36,915 nt of DNA from positions 1 to 36,915 of the forward strand of contig JAKAXP010000001.1 in the NCBI GenBank assembly GCA_021816545.1. The letters are read 5' to 3'. Numbering within the stretch: the stretch's first letter is position 1; every line of letters starts with the position of its first letter. The DNA comes from Bacteroidota bacterium (lineage in GTDB: Bacteria; Bacteroidota; Bacteroidia; Bacteroidales; VadinHA17). Positions 32,660 to 36,915 of this stretch are shown here, one piece after another. Position numbers and translations under genes: made by a program. The notes beneath the pieces are model-generated. The model saw only the letters and a list, made by a program, of their open reading frames with translations, was not told the origin of the DNA and did not search any database.

Positions 32660-33688
32660 CTACATCTGCCGGTAATATACTGACATTGCAAGATGATCAA
32701 TGATCCGCCTAGCGAAATACATCTCTCTCATCGGGCCCGACAGCTCTTTCAGTATCTCAAGCGAAGGTCCCATAAGTTCACTAAGCTTTGCTGTGGTGCC
32801 ATCATCATATGTCAATTCCAGATCCCTGTGACGGCAGACTGATCCCTCTTCAGCATCCTCGTCAGTAATAACAGCTGCCGCATTTTTCTGAAGTACCCCG
32901 TCAAGGTAAACCTCGATTGAGTCAACACCTGACATTCTTACTATCTGAACATCCCCGATTGTGAGGACATATTTCCGCTCCACGGTTCTGAAACCACTGT
33001 GGACAAAGTAGTTTTCCTCTCCCATGAGCAGATCATCCCCGTCCATCAGAGCCATGGAAGAAACGGAGGTATCACCCCTGGTGAAAGCCACCCCGAGGCT
33101 GTATTCATCGGTGAAACTGTACCTGGAGCTGTAGCTCTTCCCTGCAAAGGATTCACCCGTTGAAGCCACTTCCAGCCTCCCTATGTCTTCTCCCTTAAGT
33201 GTGAATCCGGCATCAAGCAGGTAATCAAACCTGTTCAGGAATGAATAATAATAATGATACTTCGATGCAGTGACTGTAAAATCATTCTCCGCTGCGGTCT
33301 CCTCCGGATCCGGGTAGAACAGATACCTGGGATGGACAACAAGCTTTTGCGGCATATTCATTATGAGCTTGTCGCTTTCATCGGTCTTTTTGAACTTCCA
33401 CACCGGCAGTGAGAAATGCCGGCATTCATAAGTTTCGCGGGTAAAATCATATACTCCCGCTATCTGCTCAAGGTCTATGCTGTCACTGTAACCGTCACCT
33501 GATTTGGTCATATCGTTTACAGTCATCAGTTCGTACCCTTTTGTTTCAGAGATCACGCTGACAGCCTTGTTGATCCTGTCAATCCCTTCATCAAGTGAAC
33601 TCTTGAGTGAGACATCCGGTTCGGTACCGGAACATTGCCACATCAGCAATCCGGTCAGCAGTGCAACAGATAACACGTCCCTTTTCAT
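32660..33688 (-). CDS. Unrecognised lipoprotein
   Basis: With the ATG at 33688 the product is 342 residues and begins with a clean lipoprotein signal (LLTGLLMWQC, Cys19); an upstream TTG frame extension is ignored. I do not recognise a domain. The mature part is acidic and rich in beta-strand-like alternation (LIMNMPQKLVVHPRYLFYPDPEE, KYHYYYSFLNRFDYLLDAGF, RYSFTDEYSLGVAFTR), suggesting a periplasmic beta-rich fold. A late segment reads ELTYDDGTTAKLSELMGPS. It is transcribed divergently from the cyanophycinase gene; the 168-bp gap holds a palindromic array and a promoter box, so they may share regulation. Confidence 0.8.
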   Translation of the reverse strand: MKRDVLSVALLTGLLMWQCSGTEPDVSLKSSLDEGIDRINKAVSVISETKGYELMTVNDMTKSGDGYSDSIDLEQIAGVYDFTRETYECRHFSLPVWKFKKTDESDKLIMNMPQKLVVHPRYLFYPDPEETAAENDFTVTASKYHYYYSFLNRFDYLLDAGFTLKGEDIGRLEVASTGESFAGKSYSSRYSFTDEYSLGVAFTRGDTSVSSMALMDGDDLLMGEENYFVHSGFRTVERKYVLTIGDVQIVRMSGVDSIEVYLDGVLQKNAAAVITDEDAEEGSVCRHRDLELTYDDGTTAKLSELMGPSLEILKELSGPMREMYFARRIIDHLAMSVYYRQM

Positions 33689-33730
33689 ATACCCCTTGTT
33701 TTTAGTTTTTACCGGAAAACGACCCAAAAT

Positions 33731-33761
33731 TTATGAAATTTTTCATGAAGATCTGATGAAA
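33731..33761. promoter_or_regulatory. Second three-half-site TTATGAAA-type array (candidate operator)
   Basis: Half-sites TTATGAAA (33731-33738), TTTCATGA (33741-33748, one mismatch to the inverse) and TGATGAAA (33754-33761, one mismatch) alternate in orientation, with spacers of 2 and 5 bases. The forward-inverse-forward arrangement is the same as at 4395-4424 (spacers 4 and 2). It sits between two divergent genes, 42 bases from the lipoprotein start. Function is inferred. Confidence 0.45.
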
Positions 33762-33804
33762 ATCGGGTTAAATCCTTAATCCCGATGCAAAAAAGAAAAA
33801 TTCA

Positions 33805-33812
33805 TACATTTG
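33805..33812 (+). promoter_or_regulatory. Candidate -7 box (TACATTTG) of the cyanophycinase gene
   Basis: TACATTTG matches the Bacteroidota -7 consensus TAnnTTTG exactly, lies 44 bases before the ATG and is preceded by an A-rich stretch. A clear -33 TTTG is not seen. Confidence 0.45.
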
Positions 33813-33856
33813 AGTTCCGCACAGGCGGAAATTAATATTCTCTAAACCATTAAGAA

Positions 33857-34747
33857 ATGAAGTTACTTCTCGTTGTAATGATCTCCATGATTCTTGCGCT
33901 TCAGTCGGGGAGTCTTTTTTCACAGGATGACCTGGCAATCAGTCCTTCATCGCAGCCGGGGATTGCGGCCGGTGTCACAGCCGGTCCTGCATCAGGATCG
34001 CTGGTAATAGCAGGCGGCGGAAGGTTGTCAGATACCATAATTAAGAGGTTTATTGATCTTGCCGGGGGTCCGGAAGCCAGAATAGTGCTGGTTCCCACTG
34101 CAGAGGGATCTGGCACTTATCCTGAAAGTGCTGCTGAATTCCTGAAATCGCGGGGGGCAAAAAATGTAACCATAATACATACCGGCAGCAGGGATACAGC
34201 GAACAGTGAAGTCTTCACGAAGCCCCTGGAGAACGCAACCGGCGTATGGTTCGGCGGCGGACGGCAATGGCGCCTTGTTGACTCCTACGGTGGCACGAGA
34301 ACAGAAGATATGATGCGTCGGGTGCTGGACCGTGGCGGTGTCATCGGCGGATCTTCTGCCGGTGCAACAATCCAGGGCTCTTTCCTTGTCAGGGGAGACA
34401 CAAAGAATAACCAGATCATGATGGGCGACCACCAGGAAGGATTCGGATATATCAGCAACATAGCGATTGACCAGCATGTGCTTGCCAGGAACAGGCAGTT
34501 TGACATGTTTGAAGTTCTGAGGGCCCATCCCGGTCTTCTCGGCATCAGCATCGACGAAAATACCGCAGCAATTGTCATGGGTGATACCCTGGAAGTTCTC
34601 GGAGCCTCATACATCCTGGTCTACGACGGGAATTTCTGGTCGCGCGAGGGAACCGAACTGAAGAAGGTTCCGGGAGAGGATTCACGCTTTTTTATGATCC
34701 GCCAGGGTGACAGGTATGATATCCGGCAGAGGAAAGTGATTGAGTGA
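33857..34747 (+). CDS. Exported cyanophycinase-family (S51) serine peptidase
   Basis: The 296-residue protein has an N-terminal Sec signal (cleavage near GSLFSQ, residue 22-23) and the S51/cyanophycinase fold: SLVIAGGGRLSD, the glycine-rich GVWFGGGRQWRLVD, the nucleophile G-G-S-S167-A-G-A, and GISIDENTAAIV. Cyanophycinase hydrolyses multi-L-arginyl-poly-L-aspartate to beta-Asp-Arg dipeptide; close relatives (peptidase E) cleave Asp-dipeptides. Export implies action on external polymer or peptides, as in CphE of soil bacteria, rather than mobilisation of an intracellular store; no cyanophycin synthetase is in the window. True substrate specificity cannot be judged. Confidence 0.88.
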   Translation: MKLLLVVMISMILALQSGSLFSQDDLAISPSSQPGIAAGVTAGPASGSLVIAGGGRLSDTIIKRFIDLAGGPEARIVLVPTAEGSGTYPESAAEFLKSRGAKNVTIIHTGSRDTANSEVFTKPLENATGVWFGGGRQWRLVDSYGGTRTEDMMRRVLDRGGVIGGSSAGATIQGSFLVRGDTKNNQIMMGDHQEGFGYISNIAIDQHVLARNRQFDMFEVLRAHPGLLGISIDENTAAIVMGDTLEVLGASYILVYDGNFWSREGTELKKVPGEDSRFFMIRQGDRYDIRQRKVIE

Positions 34748-34839
34748 GATTCCTGTTTATTCCGTTCTGACAATGGGTAATTCAGCAATCGCTGAGCCGA
34801 GGTCACTTTCCGGATCCGTTGCGAAATAAGCCAGTGGCC

Positions 34840-34960
34840 GCCGGGCAATCGGCGGGCAGCCGGGCAATCGCCGGCCAGCCGGGTAATCGCCGGGTAATCG
34901 CCGGGCAGCCGGGTAATCGCCAGGCAACCGGGTAATCGCCAGGCAGTCGGGTGACAGGTT
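34840..34960. repeat. GC-rich 19-nt direct repeat array
   Basis: Units of the form GCCGGGTAATCGCCGGGCA (19 nt) start at 34840, 34859, 34889, 34908 and 34927, with an 11-nt partial unit (34878-34888) in the middle and a decayed copy after 34945. The array lies in the 354-bp gene-free gap (34748-35101) between cyanophycinase and the serine hydrolase. The rest of that gap shows nothing I can assign, apart from a weak TAACTTTA box at 35070-35077. Confidence 0.85.
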
Positions 34961-35101
34961 AAGAAGGCCTCTGGTTATATGTGCAATAAAAGCCGGCAAT
35001 GTTACAGACCCGGTTTTTGATACACCCAGACCGGATGTACAACAGGATGCCTTTTTCGGGCAATTGTGCTAACTTTATTCTCTCAACAAACTGATTTTTC
35101 C

Positions 35102-36664
35102 ATGAAGAAGATCCTATTGATTTCGTTAGTGCTGTTCAGCTGCCTGGCAGCCCGGACGCAGCCACTTAAGTCAGATGAAATAGACAGGCTGGTCAACCGT
35201 ACCCTTGAGACCTTCAATGTACCAGGCATTGCCGTAGCCGTGATAAAGGATGACCAGGTGGTGCACATGAAGGGGTACGGGGTCAGTTCAATTGCCACCG
35301 GCAAAAAGACTGATGAAAACACCCTTTTTGCAATCGCATCAAACTCGAAGGCTTTCACCTCGGCAGCACTGGGAATCCTTGTTGACGAAGGTAAACTCAC
35401 CTGGGAGACAAAGGTCACTGACATCATACCTGAGTTCAGGCTGTACAATTCATATGTGACAGAGGATTTCAACATAAAGGACCTCCTCTCCCATCGCAGC
35501 GGGATGGGACTGGGTGCAGGCGACCTGATGCTGTGGCCTGACTCATCAGCCTTTACAAAGGAAGAGATAATCCACAACCTGAGGTACCTGAAGCAGACCT
35601 CGCCCTTTCGGACGAAATACGATTATGACAACCTTCTTTATCTTGTTGCCGGGGAGGTTGTGGCCAGGGTCTCAGGGCAGAGTTGGGAGGACTTCGTGGA
35701 GTCAAGGATAATGAAACCGCTGGGAATGGAAAACTCGGCTGCATCATTCAGCAGGGTCAGGAACAGGTCAAACATTATCGATCCCCACATCCCGGTCAAC
35801 GGAGTGCTTCAGGTGGTGCCGATGTACCAGAGCAGCCTGTTCAACTCGGGAGCAGGAATCATCAGCAGTGTTTCAGATATGAGCAAATGGGTGATGATGC
35901 AGATCAACCGTGGCAGGTACGGTGAAAACAACGGCATGCAATTGCTGAAAGAGGCTACACAGCGTGACATGTGGACCCCGCAGACAATAATCCCGGTGCG
36001 CAATCCAGGTCCCTACAGGACTCACTTCTCTGCATACGGCCTGGGCTGGGGTCTGACGGATGTGGCAGGGTACCTGCAGGCATCTCATACCGGCGGACTG
36101 GGAGGCGTTGTTACCCAGGTTACAATAATCCCCGAACTGAAACTCGGGATCATAGTATTCACGAACCAGCAGGAAGGGTCTGCCTTTACCGCAATCACAA
36201 ACACAATCAAGGACGGTTACCTCGGGATCAAGGGGAATGACTGGCTTAAAACCCTGAAGGAAAATGTTGACAGGAACCAGGCCGAGGCGAAGAAGATAAC
36301 CGATGAAGTATGGTCAAAGGTTGAGGCACAGCGATCAAAGAGCGTATCTCCGGTTGATTATGCACAATACACAGGCACCTATACCGACAGCTGGTTCGGC
36401 GACATAATTATTGCTGAAGTGAACGGGAAGCTGCGGTTCCGGTCCGTAAAGTCTCCACAGCTCAGAGGTGATATGCTGTTTTACACCGCCAACACCTTCG
36501 TCGTAAAGTGGGACGACAGGTCGATGGATGCCGATTCATGGGCGGTCTTTTCACTCGATAAGGATGGTAAGGCGCAGTCATTTACGATGGATGCCATCTC
36601 TCCCCTCACCGATTTCAGTTATGATTTTCATGATCTCAGCCCGAAGCGTAAGGAAGTCAGATGA
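35102..36664 (+). CDS. Exported serine hydrolase, class C beta-lactamase fold with C-terminal DUF3471
   Basis: The ATG at 35102 gives 520 residues with a clear Sec signal (ISLVLFSCLAARTQ); the frame's upstream GTG at 35066 is disregarded. Motifs are S80-N-S-K83, Y175-D-N177 (a variant of YSN) and H329-T-G331. The C-terminal hundred residues match DUF3471 (YAQYTGTYTDSWFGDIIIAEVNGKL), common in Bacteroidota members. The substrate is unknown. Its stop overlaps the start of a close paralogue by four bases (ATGA), so they are co-translated tandem duplicates. Confidence 0.93.
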   Translation: MKKILLISLVLFSCLAARTQPLKSDEIDRLVNRTLETFNVPGIAVAVIKDDQVVHMKGYGVSSIATGKKTDENTLFAIASNSKAFTSAALGILVDEGKLTWETKVTDIIPEFRLYNSYVTEDFNIKDLLSHRSGMGLGAGDLMLWPDSSAFTKEEIIHNLRYLKQTSPFRTKYDYDNLLYLVAGEVVARVSGQSWEDFVESRIMKPLGMENSAASFSRVRNRSNIIDPHIPVNGVLQVVPMYQSSLFNSGAGIISSVSDMSKWVMMQINRGRYGENNGMQLLKEATQRDMWTPQTIIPVRNPGPYRTHFSAYGLGWGLTDVAGYLQASHTGGLGGVVTQVTIIPELKLGIIVFTNQQEGSAFTAITNTIKDGYLGIKGNDWLKTLKENVDRNQAEAKKITDEVWSKVEAQRSKSVSPVDYAQYTGTYTDSWFGDIIIAEVNGKLRFRSVKSPQLRGDMLFYTANTFVVKWDDRSMDADSWAVFSLDKDGKAQSFTMDAISPLTDFSYDFHDLSPKRKEVR

Positions 36665-36915
36665 AGCGCACGGTTTCAATCATTTTTGTCTTTGCCCTTG
36701 CGGCAACTGTTCTGGGTCAGCCACTGTCGGAACGGAAGATTGACAGGCTGACGGAGCGGGTGATGCAGGAATTCAATGTCCCCGGCATTGCCGTGGCGGT
36801 GGTTAAGGATAACCGTGTGATCCACATGAAGGGCTACGGGGTTCGCTCCATCGCCACAGGCGAAAAGACAGATGTACACACCCTGTTCGCCATTGCCTCA
36901 AACACCAAGGCCTTC
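36661..36915 (+). CDS. Serine hydrolase, tandem paralogue of the upstream gene (3' truncated)
   Basis: This reading frame runs off the right edge of the window after 85 codons. It starts at the ATG sharing bases with the previous stop (ATGA), has a Sec signal (SIIFVFALAATVLGQ), and its first 85 residues align without gaps to the upstream gene: FNVPGIAVAV, HMKGYGV and SIATG are shared, and S80-N-T-K83 falls at exactly the same residue number. It is therefore a class C beta-lactamase-fold hydrolase from recent tandem duplication. Later motifs lie outside the window. Confidence 0.9.
   Translation, partial: MKRTVSIIFVFALAATVLGQPLSERKIDRLTERVMQEFNVPGIAVAVVKDNRVIHMKGYGVRSIATGEKTDVHTLFAIASNTKAF

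Noticed and set aside
32331..32703. Reading frames encoding a repeated peptide across the 43/129-nt repeat
   Set aside because: They arise because 129 is a multiple of three and contain no recognisable domain; they begin inside ctaB. A block deletion of one base in the second copy also breaks the frame pattern.
33689..33727. TTG-initiated extension of the unrecognised lipoprotein
   Set aside because: It would displace the lipoprotein signal from the N-terminus.
34757..34999. Minus-strand frame with Gly/Pro/Arg-rich repeated peptide
   Set aside because: A product of the 19-nt GC-rich repeat; no start context and no conserved domain.
35066..35101. GTG-initiated extension of the right-hand serine hydrolase
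   Set aside because: The signal peptide starts at the ATG at 35102, matching the start of the tandem paralogue.

Overview
The window reads as a chromosomal segment of a member of the Bacteroidota that can respire aerobically. The evidence is the gene repertoire (GH97 and GH95 glycosidases, S9 and M81 peptidases, many Sec-exported or lipobox lipoproteins), a few upstream boxes resembling the Bacteroidota -7 element TAnnTTTG, and an A2-type caa3 oxidase operon. It does not look like a typical gut Bacteroides, and I cannot name a genus. No rRNA, tRNA, CRISPR array, transposase or phage gene was seen.

Left part (1-7.6 kb): two consecutive class-C beta-lactamase-fold serine hydrolases (the first cut by the window edge); a beta-helix protein and a phosphodiester glycosidase-like protein transcribed divergently from a short region holding a three-half-site palindrome; a thioredoxin-fold protein; and an ABC exporter pair. 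A five-copy 54/55-nt tandem repeat follows (7.65-7.93 kb).

Middle part (8-22.7 kb): a likely operon of a TolB/PD40 protein, a GH97 enzyme of the retaining type, a GH95 alpha-fucosidase-type enzyme and an isoprenylcysteine-methyltransferase-like membrane protein. Next come an exported M81 metallopeptidase, an SDR-DUF2867 protein, an exported alpha/beta hydrolase, a degenerate intergenic repeat, a steroid-5-alpha-reductase-like membrane protein, an unrecognised seven-helix membrane protein and a prolyl oligopeptidase.

Respiratory operon (23.1-32.3 kb): HMA-domain lipoprotein, Tat-exported four-motif iron-sulfur protein, NrfD/ActC-like quinol-site protein, membrane-anchored monohaem cytochrome c, DoxX-like protein, SCO copper chaperone, CoxI (A2-type YSHPAVY motif), CoxIII, CoxIV, CoxII with fused cytochrome c, and haem O synthase. 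The inferred electron path is menaquinol to NrfD/FeS, then cytochrome c, CuA, haem a and haem a3/CuB. It looks like a reduced alternative-complex-III-type module fused genetically to its oxidase, without the multihaem and molybdopterin-like subunits of known ACIII. The operon ends in a three-times-43-nt higher-order repeat that begins inside the last codons of ctaB.

Right part (32.6-36.9 kb): an unrecognised lipoprotein and an exported cyanophycinase-family peptidase, divergent from a region holding the same TTATGAAA half-sites as the 4.4-kb region; a GC-rich 19-nt repeat; and two tandem paralogous serine hydrolases (the second cut by the window edge).
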